A stretch of 64,000 bases of DNA from Chitinivorax sp. PXF-14 (GCF_040812015.1 NZ_JBFNXJ010000009.1:1-64000); one strand, 5' to 3'. Numbered from the stretch's first letter, positions 26,517 through 35,909 are shown. Numbers and translations are program-made. The notes: generated by a model not told the origin, from the letters alone.

Positions 26517-27275
26517 TCAGCGTTCTGGCGAAGCCGGCACGGCAGGCGGCGTCTGCGTCGACGGCGCGGGCGCCTGGGCCGCAGGTGCCGCTGATGTCGC
26601 AGGCGTTGCGCTGATGGCCGGCGTGGCCGGTGCGGGTGCCGGTGCGCCCTCCGGCGCCTCTTTCCAGGCACCGGCCTTCTTCAGCTTGTCACGCAGGCCG
26701 GGGAATGGGAAACCGCCCGCATAGGCCTTGTGGGCATAGTCCAGCGACTGCGCGTAGTCCTTCTTGGTGAAGAACAGCAGACCCAGGTTGTAGGCGATGT
26801 TCGGATCGTTCGGCAGGGCCTCGTCGGCCTCTTTCAAGAGCTTGATCGCCTCATCGGTCTTGTTCAGTTTGCCCAGATAGGTGGCGTAGATCATCTTGGC
26901 AGTCGGATCGTGCGGGAAGAACGTCACCGCGCGTTCGAGATAACACTGCATCGAATACTTCGCGCCATATGGCTTGGTGGTGTGGCCGCGATCGGCCAAA
27001 CGCATCATCGCAGCCAAGGCACGTGGATGGTTGGGATAGTTTTCGAGCGTATAGGCGATATCCCCACCAGGCATGGTGCCACTCGTGCCATGAATGCCGA
27101 GTTCGACATCCGAGGAGAAATGCGCGCGCTCGATGATGGCGAGCAACTGGGCATCTTCCCGCACCGAATAGTCACGGTTTTTCGGCCCCTTCACCATGGG
27201 GCAGTCTTCTTCCATGCCCCAGGCGAGCGGGGTCAACGCCAGCAGCAACAGCGCACACAGCAAACGGTCCTTCAT
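26517..27275 (-). CDS. Periplasmic TPR protein with Ala/Pro-rich tail
   Basis: This 252-residue protein has a signal peptide (LLCALLLLALTPLAWG), then TPR-like helix pairs at about 60-190 (PKAMIY-type helices, NIAYNLGLLFFTKKDYAQSLDYAHKAYAGG). A flexible Ala/Pro/Thr tail covers the last about 55 residues. TPR proteins in exopolysaccharide loci act as scaffolds between inner- and outer-membrane machinery. ATG 27275 has GGAGAGG in front and is preferred over 27293. It sits 9 bases before the beta-helix gene in the same operon and 67 bases after the glycosyltransferase gene. Confidence 0.7.
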   Translation of the reverse strand: MKDRLLCALLLLALTPLAWGMEEDCPMVKGPKNRDYSVREDAQLLAIIERAHFSSDVELGIHGTSGTMPGGDIAYTLENYPNHPRALAAMMRLADRGHTTKPYGAKYSMQCYLERAVTFFPHDPTAKMIYATYLGKLNKTDEAIKLLKEADEALPNDPNIAYNLGLLFFTKKDYAQSLDYAHKAYAGGFPFPGLRDKLKKAGAWKEAPEGAPAPAPATPAISATPATSAAPAAQAPAPSTQTPPAVPASPER

Positions 27276-27342
27276 CGCACCTCTCCAAATCAAGATATGG
27301 GCCTATCTAGCGTAGGCTTTGCGCTGAACGTGCGGATGCCGT

Positions 27343-28581
27343 TCAGCAAACCTGGTCCAGCAGCTCGGCGAACTGCCGGGTCCGCCCGCGGCGCGAGGAC
27401 GCGCGCACCGTCTCGTCGCTCGCCACCGGCGCACGGCCAAGCGGGATATCGTCGAGGAAGCGTGTCAGGCGCACGGCGATGTCACCCGCATCGTCGAGCC
27501 GCGCGATCGAATCGACGCCCGCCGCCTTCAGCGTCAGCGCCGTGTCGCCAGCGGGATCGGTCAGTGCCAGGATCGGCTTCTGCGCGCGGAAGTATTCATA
27601 CAGCTTGGCCGGTATCTGGCCGTTGCAGTTCGAGGCCTGCATCACCAGCAGGCCATCGACCGACAGCATTTCGGCCAGCGCATCGTTATAGGGGACAGCC
27701 GGCGCCAGCTCGACCAGATCGCCAATGCCGACATCGGCAATCTGCCTGGCGATAAAGGCGTCGTTGCCGGTGGCGCGCAGCCGAACCTTCAAGCGCGCGG
27801 CATCGATCCGGCCGGCCTGCTTCAAGCGCGCCAAGGCCGCGAACAGCTGGGTCGGATCGCGTTCGCTCGGGTAGACGATGCCGCTATGGAGCAGCACCTT
27901 CGGCCCCTGTGGCGGCGCTGCAAGCGGCGCCGGGCCTCGCAGGAAGGCCTCCTCGTCGTAACCGTTCTCGAGCAGCACCAGCTTGCCGTCGGTCAGCGCC
28001 GGATAGGTTTTCTGGTACTCGCGGATCGCCCCGGGCGAGGTAAACGTCGCGCGCGCGCAGCGTTTGAAGGTTTCCATCTCGATACGCTGGAAGGCACGCC
28101 AGGTAGCCGGGTCGGCCGGGTAGCCCTCCTGCGCCATCGGGTCGCGGAAATCGGCGATCCACGGCAGGCCGGAGAGCTTCTGCAAGGTCAGGCCGATCTT
28201 GTGTGCGGTGGCGATCGGGTAGGTCGACCAGATCGCATCGGGCTTATAGCGCCGGATCAGCTTGAGCCCGGCCGGCACCGCCCCCCACCACCAGCTTGCC
28301 CAGCGGTCGGGCAGTGCAAAGGCGCGCGGATAACGGCCCGCCAGTGCCAGATGGCGCGAGGTGTCGAGGGCAAAGGCGCGCTCGACGATGGTATTGGCGG
28401 GGATATCGGCCATCAGGTCGGCCGAAGTGTCCTGATAGGCGCGCGGATGGGCCGTCAACACGATCGGCTCCCAGCCGAATTCCGGCAGGTACTGAGAAAA
28501 GCGCAGCGCACGCTGGATGCCGCTCGACCCACGCAACGGCGGGTAGTGGTAAGCGATCAACAGCACCCGTTTTTTCTTCAT
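27343..28581 (-). CDS. GT4-like glycosyltransferase
   Basis: This 412-residue cytoplasmic glycosyltransferase has a GT-B fold. The N-terminal part has VLLIAYHYPPLRGSSGIQRALRFSQYLPEFGWEP-type features of GT4 enzymes, and the C-terminal domain contains VELAPAVPYNDALAEML and the acidic acceptor/donor region PAKLYEYFRAQKPIL, in which the Glu of KLYEY corresponds to the nucleotide-sugar-binding Glu. The sugar is unknown. Its ATG overlaps the stop of the exosortase-associated hydrolase 1 gene (ATGA), so it is translationally coupled within the left block. Confidence 0.85.
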   Translation of the reverse strand: MKKKRVLLIAYHYPPLRGSSGIQRALRFSQYLPEFGWEPIVLTAHPRAYQDTSADLMADIPANTIVERAFALDTSRHLALAGRYPRAFALPDRWASWWWGAVPAGLKLIRRYKPDAIWSTYPIATAHKIGLTLQKLSGLPWIADFRDPMAQEGYPADPATWRAFQRIEMETFKRCARATFTSPGAIREYQKTYPALTDGKLVLLENGYDEEAFLRGPAPLAAPPQGPKVLLHSGIVYPSERDPTQLFAALARLKQAGRIDAARLKVRLRATGNDAFIARQIADVGIGDLVELAPAVPYNDALAEMLSVDGLLVMQASNCNGQIPAKLYEYFRAQKPILALTDPAGDTALTLKAAGVDSIARLDDAGDIAVRLTRFLDDIPLGRAPVASDETVRASSRRGRTRQFAELLDQVC

Positions 28582-29432
28582 TCACGCACCCAACTCAGTG
28601 TCCAGTCGGCAACGCGGTCGCGCCATTCGCGCCGCGAAAAGGTATGGTTGGCTTCCGCCAGCTCGCGTTGCGTCACGCGCGGGGCGGCAAGCTGCGCCTG
28701 CCAGTCGGGCGAGGCCGCCACCGCCTCGCGGAACTCGGCGGCAGTGAGATCGTCGCCAGACAGCACCAGCAGCACCCGCCCGGCAAAGCGCCGCAAGCCC
28801 TCGCACATGCGATCCGGCAAGGACAGGCTTGCATCGAGCCCCAGCTCGGCCACTGGCGCCGCCGGCTGCCTGGCCTGCGCGAGCTTGTCGACCAGTGAGC
28901 GCCAGGCGTCCTTCAGATCGACCCCGCCGCACAGCAGCTTGCGCCAGAACTCGGCGCTAAGCAGACGTTGACGGTAGTAATGCTTGATATAGGCACGCGC
29001 GAGCCCCGCCTCGGTGCGCACCCAGGGGTTGAGCAGCACCAGCCCGGTCACGCGCTTGTCGCGCCAGGCATAGAACAGGGCCGCAGAGGCCGCATCGCAC
29101 AGACCCCAGATCACGACCTCGCGCACCGCTGGCGCCGCGTGCTGGAAGGCATCGATGGCGGCACGCAGATCGTCATCGATCTGCTCGAAATTGTGCAGCT
29201 CGCCACCGGCATCACCCATGCCACGGTAGTCGAAGCGCATCGCAGCGATGCCGTGCCGGGCCAGGTGCCGGGCCAACAGCACGAACTGGCGGTGGCTACC
29301 GGCGCGATACTGCGGCCCGCCCACCACGATCAGCACGCCTCGCTCGGCCATGCCGTTTGCGGGCAGACTGATGATGGCGGGTAGCGACTCGCCCTGGCAG
29401 TCGAATGTCAGCGCCGACTCAGACCAGGACAC
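28578..29432 (-). CDS. Exosortase A system-associated hydrolase 1
   Basis: This 284-residue alpha/beta-hydrolase belongs to the family found beside exosortase A polysaccharide genes (hydrolase 1). The oxyanion/strand segment VLIVVGGPQYRAGSHRQ near the N-terminus, RFDYRGMGDAGG, the nucleophile-elbow region VVIWGLCDAASAAL and the C-terminal histidine in EANHTFSR are visible. The elbow reads G-L-C-D-A, so the nucleophile position appears to be Cys rather than Ser. GTG 29432 is chosen because GGAGGA lies 5 bases before it; the start then overlaps the hydrolase 2 gene by 14 bases. It probably releases or transfers an acyl group tied to the ACP pathway, but no biochemical role is established to my knowledge. 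Confidence 0.8.
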   Translation of the reverse strand: MSWSESALTFDCQGESLPAIISLPANGMAERGVLIVVGGPQYRAGSHRQFVLLARHLARHGIAAMRFDYRGMGDAGGELHNFEQIDDDLRAAIDAFQHAAPAVREVVIWGLCDAASAALFYAWRDKRVTGLVLLNPWVRTEAGLARAYIKHYYRQRLLSAEFWRKLLCGGVDLKDAWRSLVDKLAQARQPAAPVAELGLDASLSLPDRMCEGLRRFAGRVLLVLSGDDLTAAEFREAVAASPDWQAQLAAPRVTQRELAEANHTFSRREWRDRVADWTLSWVRE

Positions 29433-30252
29433 GACGCTCCTCCTGCGCAGCAAGCGTGGCATCGAGCAAGGCCGGTACGTCGGTAATCTCCTGCGTGGAC
29501 CAGAATGGCTCGCCGATCACCGCCTGCAGGGCAATCTCGACACCTGCCGCGCAGCGCTCCGCAACGAGCTTGTCGATCACGCCAGGCAAGGGGCGGTCGG
29601 CGGATGTCTGCAATTCGAACCAATCGACCTGCTGGCCCGGCTGCAACAGCGTGGCCAACTTGCACGCCGCCATAGGCAGGGCCAGTGCAGGCGCCAGCTC
29701 ATAGCCGGCGACCTCGACGTTCGCACCAGCCTGCAGATTCTGCTGCAGCTGCTGGGTGGTGAGCCCTTCGCCACCCGCGAGCATCTGGTTCGCCACCCTC
29801 AGGCGCAGGAACTGGGTAAGGAATTGTTCGCCATGGAGTACCGGCGACCATAACAGCAAGCGTCGGCAATCGGCATCGCTGGCGGCATGGGCGGCCGCCA
29901 GCAGGGCACCGAGGCGGCAGCCCCACAGCATCGGCGCCTGGCCGTAACGGCTGCGCATCCAGGCCACGGCGTGGCCCACATCGTCGAGCCAGCCCGACCA
30001 GCTGGCATCGCTGAAATCCCCCGCGCTGTCGCCGCAACCGCAGAGATCGATCTGCAGCACCGCGATGCCGCGCTGCGCCATGCGACGCGCGGCCATAGCT
30101 GCCATACGGCGGGACTTGTTCATTTCTTCGGCGAACGGGTGCAGGTAGACCGCACACGCCCGCGTTTCGGTCAGGGACGGATAATGCAGGCAGAAACGCT
30201 GGCCCGCCGGCGTCTCCAGAAAGAAGGCATCCGGCCCTGCCACGTTGCTCAC
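29419..30252 (-). CDS. Exosortase A system-associated hydrolase 2
   Basis: This 277-residue alpha/beta-hydrolase belongs to the second family linked to exosortase A loci. Features include the strand AVYLHPFAEEMNKSRRM, DLCGCGDSAGDFSDAS, the nucleophile-elbow region MLWGCRLGALLAAAHA and a C-terminal part carrying VIGEPFWSTQE. The elbow reads G-C-R-L-G, again with Cys at the nucleophile position, matching hydrolase 1. The start is GTG at 30252, overlapping the acyl-carrier-protein stop (GTGA). The tight coupling to ACP suggests that its substrate is carrier-bound or derived from the carrier pathway. Confidence 0.8.
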   Translation of the reverse strand: MSNVAGPDAFFLETPAGQRFCLHYPSLTETRACAVYLHPFAEEMNKSRRMAAMAARRMAQRGIAVLQIDLCGCGDSAGDFSDASWSGWLDDVGHAVAWMRSRYGQAPMLWGCRLGALLAAAHAASDADCRRLLLWSPVLHGEQFLTQFLRLRVANQMLAGGEGLTTQQLQQNLQAGANVEVAGYELAPALALPMAACKLATLLQPGQQVDWFELQTSADRPLPGVIDKLVAERCAAGVEIALQAVIGEPFWSTQEITDVPALLDATLAAQEERRVLV

Positions 30253-30500
30253 GCGCCCGACTTGGCGTCGACGAAGGCCACCAGACTGCCAACACTGGCA
30301 AAGGTATCGGCGCTGATCTCGTCGTCGGAAATGGTAAAACCGAACTGTTCTTCGAGGGCTGTTATAAGATTGATCACGGCGATCGAGTCAAGCTCGGGGA
30401 TGCTCCCCAGCAGCGGGCTATCCTCGGTAAACTCATCCACGCGGTCGCCCAGCTGCAGCACGTCCTTGAGCAGACCCTTCACTTCCATCAATGTCGCCAT
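30249..30500 (-). CDS. Acyl carrier protein of the exosortase A locus
   Basis: This 83-residue acidic protein has the four-helix ACP pattern and the phosphopantetheine attachment serine in ELDSIAVI (Ser39). It differs from the fatty-acid-synthesis AcpP, whose DSL signature is here DSI, so it is a dedicated carrier. It is the first gene of the left block, followed with overlapping codons by hydrolase 2 and hydrolase 1. The AMP-forming ligase that would load it is in the divergent plus-strand block. AGGA lies close to the first ATG; the second in-frame ATG four codons later is an alternative start. Confidence 0.9.
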   Translation of the reverse strand: MATLMEVKGLLKDVLQLGDRVDEFTEDSPLLGSIPELDSIAVINLITALEEQFGFTISDDEISADTFASVGSLVAFVDAKSGA

Positions 30501-30716
30501 GTTCCTGTACTTTCAACCACATCCAATATGCAAACGGCCGCAAACCCGCCAGCCCCGGTGCGCCCGATTATCTGCGGCGGCGATAGCATTGGCAAGGCGA
30601 ACGGGGCCTCTGGGCCAACATCTTCAGCAGTCGACACGGAACCGTCAAAACATGCGGCAGGCTCCATGTTATTATGTTAAAGACATTTTCTTAAAACACG
30701 ATTTTATGCTTTTTCC
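30501..30716. promoter_or_regulatory. Divergent control region of the carrier-protein blocks
   Basis: These 216 bases separate the start codons of the ACP operon (minus) and the aminotransferase operon (plus). The half nearer the plus-strand gene is strongly A/T-rich (30665-30716; TTATTATGTTAAAGACATTTTC and a TTTTATGC stretch), in contrast with the GC-rich surroundings, which marks it as promoter DNA. I see no perfect -35/-10 pair and no Shine-Dalgarno site before ATG 30717. Confidence 0.45.
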
Positions 30717-31943
30717 ATGAGCACCGAAAACAGTTTTCCTCCGCCTGCCATACCGAAAGACCCGGTGCTGTCGTGGGCAGCCCTGTTTGGCGGCAACCGC
30801 AGCAAGCTACCCTCGGTGCTCTCGCTCGACCGTCTCGAATACCTGACCAGCGGCCGCATGGGCATTGCCAACGCCTTGTTCTCGCTGGGCCTCAAGCGTG
30901 GCAGCCGGGTGCTGGTGCCGGCCTACCATTGCAATGCGATGATCGAGCCGATCGTCTGGATCGGTGCCGTGCCGGTGTTCTACCGCATCCATCCCGACAC
31001 CAAGGTCGACCTAGAACATGTCGAGCAGCTGGTGGCCAAGCACCAGCCGGCCGCCATGCTGGTGACGCACTATTTCGGCTTTCCGCAGGATGGCCACAAG
31101 CTGGCCGAGTTCTGCGAGCACCACCGGCTGCCAATGATCGAGGACTGCGCCCACGCATTCTTCGGCGAAGTCGGCGGACAGGCCATCGGCAGCTTTGGGG
31201 AATACGCCATCGCCTCACCCTGGAAGTTCTTCCCCATCTACGACGGTGGCTGCATCGCCATGCGCAATCCCGCCGCCAAGCGACTGGAGTTGAAGCGCCC
31301 GGAGCTGTCGTTCCAGCTCAAGTCGACCATCAACACGCTCGAAAACGCGCTGCAGTATGGCCGGCTGTCTGGCGCCAACCTCATCGCCAAGCCGCTGCTG
31401 TGGCTCAAGGATACGCTCTGGAACCACACCAAGCGCATTGCCGGCCCTGGTGTATCGGCCCTGTCCGCCGCCCCTAGCTCGGCCGAGGGCGGTACCTCGT
31501 TCGAGCCGCAGTGGATGGACAAGCGCATGTCGCTGCCGTCGCGCTGGCTGATGCGTGCCAGCAGCTTCGACCGCATCATCTCCAAGCGACGCAGCAACTA
31601 CCAGAAGCTGCTCGACGCGTTTCGCGACACCGAAGGCTGCCACCCCCTCTATCCGGAACTGCCGCCGACGGTCGTCCCTTATGTCTTTCCGCTGGTCATG
31701 GACGAGCCCGAAAAGGTATTCGTGCAGCTCAAGCGCCAACGCGTTCCCATCATCCGCTTCGGCGAACACCTGTGGCCCGGCGTTGATGCCGCGCTGTGCC
31801 CGGTCAGCACGGACCTGTCGCGCCGCGTATTCCAGTTTCCCTGTCATCAAGAATTGTCGGGCAAGGAGCTAGACTGGATGATCGACACCATCAAGACGAC
31901 GCTGCACGCGGCGTCCGCAAGCAAGACTGGAGCAGCACGATGA
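30717..31943 (+). CDS. DegT/DnrJ/EryC1-type PLP aminotransferase
   Basis: This 408-residue fold-type I enzyme has an N-terminal SGRMGIANALFSLGLKRGSRVLVPAYHC region, the cofactor aspartate segment LPMIEDCAHAFFGEVGG and the PLP-lysine region SPWKFFPIYDGG. There the Lys-to-Gly-Gly spacing matches the classical K-x6-GG signature, with Asp in place of the usual Glu. Family members transaminate nucleotide-linked keto-sugars to amino-sugars; some are sugar dehydratases. It opens the plus-strand block and its stop overlaps the next ATG (ATGA). The role could be to make an amino-sugar for the polymer or an amine for the carrier pathway. Confidence 0.8.
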   Translation: MSTENSFPPPAIPKDPVLSWAALFGGNRSKLPSVLSLDRLEYLTSGRMGIANALFSLGLKRGSRVLVPAYHCNAMIEPIVWIGAVPVFYRIHPDTKVDLEHVEQLVAKHQPAAMLVTHYFGFPQDGHKLAEFCEHHRLPMIEDCAHAFFGEVGGQAIGSFGEYAIASPWKFFPIYDGGCIAMRNPAAKRLELKRPELSFQLKSTINTLENALQYGRLSGANLIAKPLLWLKDTLWNHTKRIAGPGVSALSAAPSSAEGGTSFEPQWMDKRMSLPSRWLMRASSFDRIISKRRSNYQKLLDAFRDTEGCHPLYPELPPTVVPYVFPLVMDEPEKVFVQLKRQRVPIIRFGEHLWPGVDAALCPVSTDLSRRVFQFPCHQELSGKELDWMIDTIKTTLHAASASKTGAAR

Positions 31944-32995
31944 AATGGCGACTGGAGCCAATCTCAGCCTTTGAACGCCATGCCGGCGATTGGGACAGGC
32001 TCAACAACGCACGCGGCGGATCGGTGCTGCAGGGCGGCGCGTTCATTACCCCGCTGCTGCGTGAATTCGCACAGGGCGACGAACGGCTGGCCATCGGCAG
32101 CGACGCAGGCGGCATCCAGGTAATGACCATCGTGCGGCAGGATAGGCGCGGTGCCTGGTCAACCTTTCAGCCGTCGCAGGCGCCGATCGGCCTGTGGGTG
32201 CAAGCCGCGGGCCTCGACATGGTCGAACTGGCGGCCTCGCTCGTGCCGGCTCTGCCCGGCGCCGCGCTGCTGCTCGGCATCCAGCAGATGGACCCGGACC
32301 TGCGCGAGCGGCCGGCCACCAACGGGCGCACCGCGACACAAGACTACATCCAGACGGCCCGTGTGACGCTCGACGGCAGCTTCGACGACTACTGGGCGAA
32401 GCGCGGCAAGAACCTGCGCCAGAACATGAAGAAGCAGGCCAACCGGCTGGAGCGTGAAGGCATGGCCACCCGGCTCGAACGCATCACCGACCCGGCCCAG
32501 GTACCCGCCGCGATTGCCGATTACGGCAGGCTGGAGAGCGCCGGCTGGAAATCGGACACCGGCACTGCGGTCCACCCGGACAATGCCCAGGGGCGCTTCT
32601 ATACTGCTTTGCTGGCCGATTTCATCACGGCCGGCCGAGGCGCGATCTACCGCTACTGGTATGGTGACACCGTGGTGGCGATGGATCTGTGCATCGAGGG
32701 GGCGGAAGAAATGATCATCCTCAAGACCACTTACGATGAGTCGATACGCGATACCTCGCCGGCCTTCCTGATGCGCCACGAATATTTCCCGCAACTGTTT
32801 GCAGAAGCCCGGCTGAAGCGGATCGAATTCTATGGCAAGCTGATGGAGTGGCACACGCGCTGGAGCGACGAAGTACGCACGCTGTACCACGTCAACGTCT
32901 ACCGCTGGGGCTTCTTGCCCAAGCTGCGTGACATGCTCAAGCGCAACCGCCCGGCGGCCGACACGCCGGCCGAGAACCTGGGCGACGCCTCCTGA
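31940..32995 (+). CDS. FemAB/GNAT-like acyl- or aminoacyltransferase
   Basis: This 351-residue protein of the Acetyltransf_6/FemAB-like type is recognisable by the central block FDDYWAKRGKNLRQNMKKQANRLEREG and by the later YRYWYGDTVVAMDLCIEG and ILKTTYDES strands. Such proteins transfer acyl or aminoacyl groups to amines on cell-wall precursors or polysaccharides. ATG 31940 overlaps the stop of the aminotransferase gene; the longer frame upstream is a shadow. It is a second FemAB-like enzyme in the locus beside the XrtA-associated one at 56.4-57.5 kb, which suggests two separate decoration steps. Confidence 0.75.
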   Translation: MKWRLEPISAFERHAGDWDRLNNARGGSVLQGGAFITPLLREFAQGDERLAIGSDAGGIQVMTIVRQDRRGAWSTFQPSQAPIGLWVQAAGLDMVELAASLVPALPGAALLLGIQQMDPDLRERPATNGRTATQDYIQTARVTLDGSFDDYWAKRGKNLRQNMKKQANRLEREGMATRLERITDPAQVPAAIADYGRLESAGWKSDTGTAVHPDNAQGRFYTALLADFITAGRGAIYRYWYGDTVVAMDLCIEGAEEMIILKTTYDESIRDTSPAFLMRHEYFPQLFAEARLKRIEFYGKLMEWHTRWSDEVRTLYHVNVYRWGFLPKLRDMLKRNRPAADTPAENLGDAS

Positions 32996-33015
32996 TTCCA
33001 CGACTGCGACTTCTC

Positions 33016-34602
33016 ATGCCCAAGCTCGTTCACGAACTGATCGACCACACCGCGCAACGCCATCCCGAACAGGAGGCCCTGCGCTACCAACAAACCAGCC
33101 TCGGCTATCGCGAACTCGCGGCCCTGCTCGGCCAGTTCTCGAGCGGCCTGACGGCGCTCGGGCTGGAAAAATCGGAGCGCGTGGCAATCTATCTGGAAAA
33201 GCGCTTCGAGACTGTCGTGTCGATGTTTGGTGCGGCCGCCGCCGGCGGCGTCTACGTGCCGGTCAACCCATTGCTGAAGGCCGAGCAGCTTGGCTACATC
33301 CTGCAGGACTGCAATGTGCGCGTACTGGTTACCTCGCACGAGCGGCTGCTCGCGCTGGCGGACAGCCTGCAGCATTGCCATGACCTGCGCACCATCGTCG
33401 TTGTCGGCTTGAAGCCCGGCGCACAGGCCGTACCCGGCGTCACGCTGATCGGCTGGGACGAGTTCATGGCCGAGCCAGCGCTTGCTCCACAACACCGGCT
33501 GATCGACGGCGACATGGCCGCCATCCTCTACACCTCGGGCAGCACCGGCAAACCCAAGGGCGTGGTGCTGTCCCATTGCAATATCGTGGCCGGCGCCGAG
33601 TCGGTGGCCGAGTACCTAGAGATCAATGCCGACGACCGCCTGCTGTCGGTGCTGCCGCTGAGCTTCGACTACGGCATGAACCAGCTGACGACGGCCTTCC
33701 TGACCGGCGCCACGGCGGTATTGATGAATTACCTGCTGCCGCGCGACATCGTGACGGCCTGCGCGCGCGAGCGCATCACCGGCCTGGCCTGCGTGCCGCC
33801 GCTGTGGGTGCAGCTCGCCCAGCTCGAGTGGCCGGGTGACGCGGCCCGCCACCTGCGCTACTTCACCAATTCCGGCGGCCATATGCCGAGCGCCACGCTG
33901 GCGGCGCTGCGCAAATCGCTGCCGAATAGCAAGCCCTATCTTATGTATGGTCTGACCGAGGCCTTCCGCTCCACCTATCTGCCGCCGGACGAGGTGGAGC
34001 GCCGCCCCGACTCGATGGGCAAGGCCATCCCCAATGCCGAGATCATGGTGTTGCGCGAGGATGGCAGCGCCTGCGCCGCCAACGAACCGGGCGAGCTGGT
34101 GCACCGCGGCGTACACGTATCACTCGGCTACTGGAACGATCCGGCCAAGACTGCCGAGCGCTTCAAGGCCATCCCTGCCGTGCAGCCGGGTCTGGTGATT
34201 CCCGAGCTGGCGGTATGGTCGGGCGACACCGTGCGCCGCGACGAGGAAGGCTTCTTCTACTTCATCAGCCGCCGCGACGAGATGATCAAGACCTCGGGCT
34301 ACCGTGTGAGCCCGACCGAGGTCGAAGAAGTCGTCTACGGCACCGATCTGGTCGGCGAATGCGCGGCCTTCGGCGTACCGCACCCGCAGTTGGGCCAAGC
34401 CATCGTCGTGGTCGCCAGTGCCAAGGGGAACGCCACGCTCGACACCGCCGCCGTGCTGGCCGCGTGCAAGCGCCAGCTGCCCGCCTTCATGCTGCCGCAC
34501 CACATCGAACCGCGTAGCGGCAGCCTGCCGCGCAACCCGAATGGCAAGATCGACCGCAAACTGCTGTCGGCCGAGCTGAACCACCTGTTTGAACAAGAAT
34601 GA
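33016..34602 (+). CDS. AMP-forming acyl-CoA/ACP ligase, exosortase A system-associated
   Basis: This 528-residue ANL-superfamily enzyme has the ATP-binding loop YTSGSTGKPKG (172-182), the adenine motif YGLTE (about 314-318), the core motif SGDTVRRDEEGFFYF with the ribose-binding Asp, and the catalytic lysine in PRNPNGKIDRK near the C-terminus. This family is restricted to exosortase A loci and is expected to adenylate an acid and load it onto the local acyl carrier protein. The gene is followed after 4 bases by the PLP decarboxylase. The cognate substrate is unknown. Confidence 0.9.
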   Translation: MPKLVHELIDHTAQRHPEQEALRYQQTSLGYRELAALLGQFSSGLTALGLEKSERVAIYLEKRFETVVSMFGAAAAGGVYVPVNPLLKAEQLGYILQDCNVRVLVTSHERLLALADSLQHCHDLRTIVVVGLKPGAQAVPGVTLIGWDEFMAEPALAPQHRLIDGDMAAILYTSGSTGKPKGVVLSHCNIVAGAESVAEYLEINADDRLLSVLPLSFDYGMNQLTTAFLTGATAVLMNYLLPRDIVTACARERITGLACVPPLWVQLAQLEWPGDAARHLRYFTNSGGHMPSATLAALRKSLPNSKPYLMYGLTEAFRSTYLPPDEVERRPDSMGKAIPNAEIMVLREDGSACAANEPGELVHRGVHVSLGYWNDPAKTAERFKAIPAVQPGLVIPELAVWSGDTVRRDEEGFFYFISRRDEMIKTSGYRVSPTEVEEVVYGTDLVGECAAFGVPHPQLGQAIVVVASAKGNATLDTAAVLAACKRQLPAFMLPHHIEPRSGSLPRNPNGKIDRKLLSAELNHLFEQE

Positions 34603-34606
34603 GCCG

Positions 34607-35836
34607 ATGAGTACCAAGCCCGTCCACGCCCCGACCGACCAGTTCCCGACTCACGCCAATTGTCTTCACCTCGGCGGCATCGCACTCACCCAATTGGCCG
34701 AGCGGGTCGGGCAGACGCCGTTCTACGCCTATGACCGGGCGCTGCTGAGCGCCCGCGTCACGTCGCTGCGTGCCGCGCTGCCGGCCGGCATCGAGCTGCA
34801 CTACGCCATGAAGGCCAACCCGATGTCTGCCGTCGTGCAGCACATGGCCGGGCTCGTCGATGGCCTCGATGTCGCCTCGGGGCGTGAACTGCGCGTCGCG
34901 CTCGACACCGGCATGAACCCGGCACGCATCAGCTTCGCCGGGCCCGGCAAGTCCGAAACCGAGCTGCGTCAGGCGATCGCATCCGGCATCACCCTCAACG
35001 TCGAGTCGGAACGCGAGCTCGAACGCGCCGCCACACAGGGCCAGCAGCTTGGCCTGCGGCCACGCGTCGCGGTGCGCGTGAACCCGGACTACGAGCTGAA
35101 ATCGTCGGGCATGAAGATGGGTGGCGGCCCCAAGCAGTTTGGTATCGACGCCGAACGCGTACCCGATGTATTGAGCCGGATCGGCCAGCTCGACCTGGAT
35201 TTCGAAGGCTTCCACATCTTCTGGGGTTCGCAGAATCTGAAGCCCGAGGCCATCATCGAGGCGCACGACCAGACCTTTGCGCTCGCCTACCGGCTGGCCG
35301 AGCATGCGCCGAGCGCGCTCAGGACACTGAACATCGGCGGCGGCTTCGGCATCCCCTATTTCCCCGGCGAAAGTCGGCTAGACCTGGCGCCGATCGCCGA
35401 CAATCTGGCGAGGCATTTGCCGCAGACCGCGTCCCGACTGCCCGGTGCGGCGGTGGTAATCGAGCTTGGCCGCTATCTGGTTGGCGAGGCTGGCGTTTAT
35501 GTCTGCCGCGTGATCGACAAGAAGGTCTCGCGCGGCCACACCTATCTGGTGACCGACGGCGGCCTGCACCATCACCTGTCGGCCTCGGGCAATTTCGGCC
35601 AAGTGATCCGCAAGAACTATCCGGTGGCTATCGGCAATCGCATGGACGGCGCTCGCGAAACGGTATCTGTCGTCGGGCCGCTGTGCACCCCGCTCGATCT
35701 GCTCGGCGACAAGATGGATCTGCCCGCGGCCCAAGTTGGCGATCTGGTCGTGGTGTTCCAGTCCGGCGCCTATGGCCTGACGGCGAGCCCGACCGGCTTT
35801 CTGAGCCACCCGGAGCCGACCGAGGTGCTGGTGTGA
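34607..35836 (+). CDS. PLP-dependent decarboxylase, exosortase A system-associated
   Basis: This 409-residue fold-type III decarboxylase is related to diaminopimelate and ornithine decarboxylases. The PLP lysine is in YAMKANP (Lys69). Further motifs are the Gly-rich phosphate loop NIGGGFGIPYFPGE, HIFWGSQN and the active-site cysteine region GPLCTPLDLL. The family is a marker of exosortase A loci. It presumably removes CO2 from an amino acid, free or bound to the ACP, to give an amine that ends up on the glycan. ATG 34607 is 4 bases after the ligase stop; six upstream codons in frame overlap the ligase and are unlikely to be used. Confidence 0.9.
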   Translation: MSTKPVHAPTDQFPTHANCLHLGGIALTQLAERVGQTPFYAYDRALLSARVTSLRAALPAGIELHYAMKANPMSAVVQHMAGLVDGLDVASGRELRVALDTGMNPARISFAGPGKSETELRQAIASGITLNVESERELERAATQGQQLGLRPRVAVRVNPDYELKSSGMKMGGGPKQFGIDAERVPDVLSRIGQLDLDFEGFHIFWGSQNLKPEAIIEAHDQTFALAYRLAEHAPSALRTLNIGGGFGIPYFPGESRLDLAPIADNLARHLPQTASRLPGAAVVIELGRYLVGEAGVYVCRVIDKKVSRGHTYLVTDGGLHHHLSASGNFGQVIRKNYPVAIGNRMDGARETVSVVGPLCTPLDLLGDKMDLPAAQVGDLVVVFQSGAYGLTASPTGFLSHPEPTEVLV

Positions 35837-35909
35837 CGCGCAAGCGGCGACGATCCGCCCGCGCGACGGCGCCCAACGAATTTTCCATACACAGGTTTAA
35901 AGACACGAT

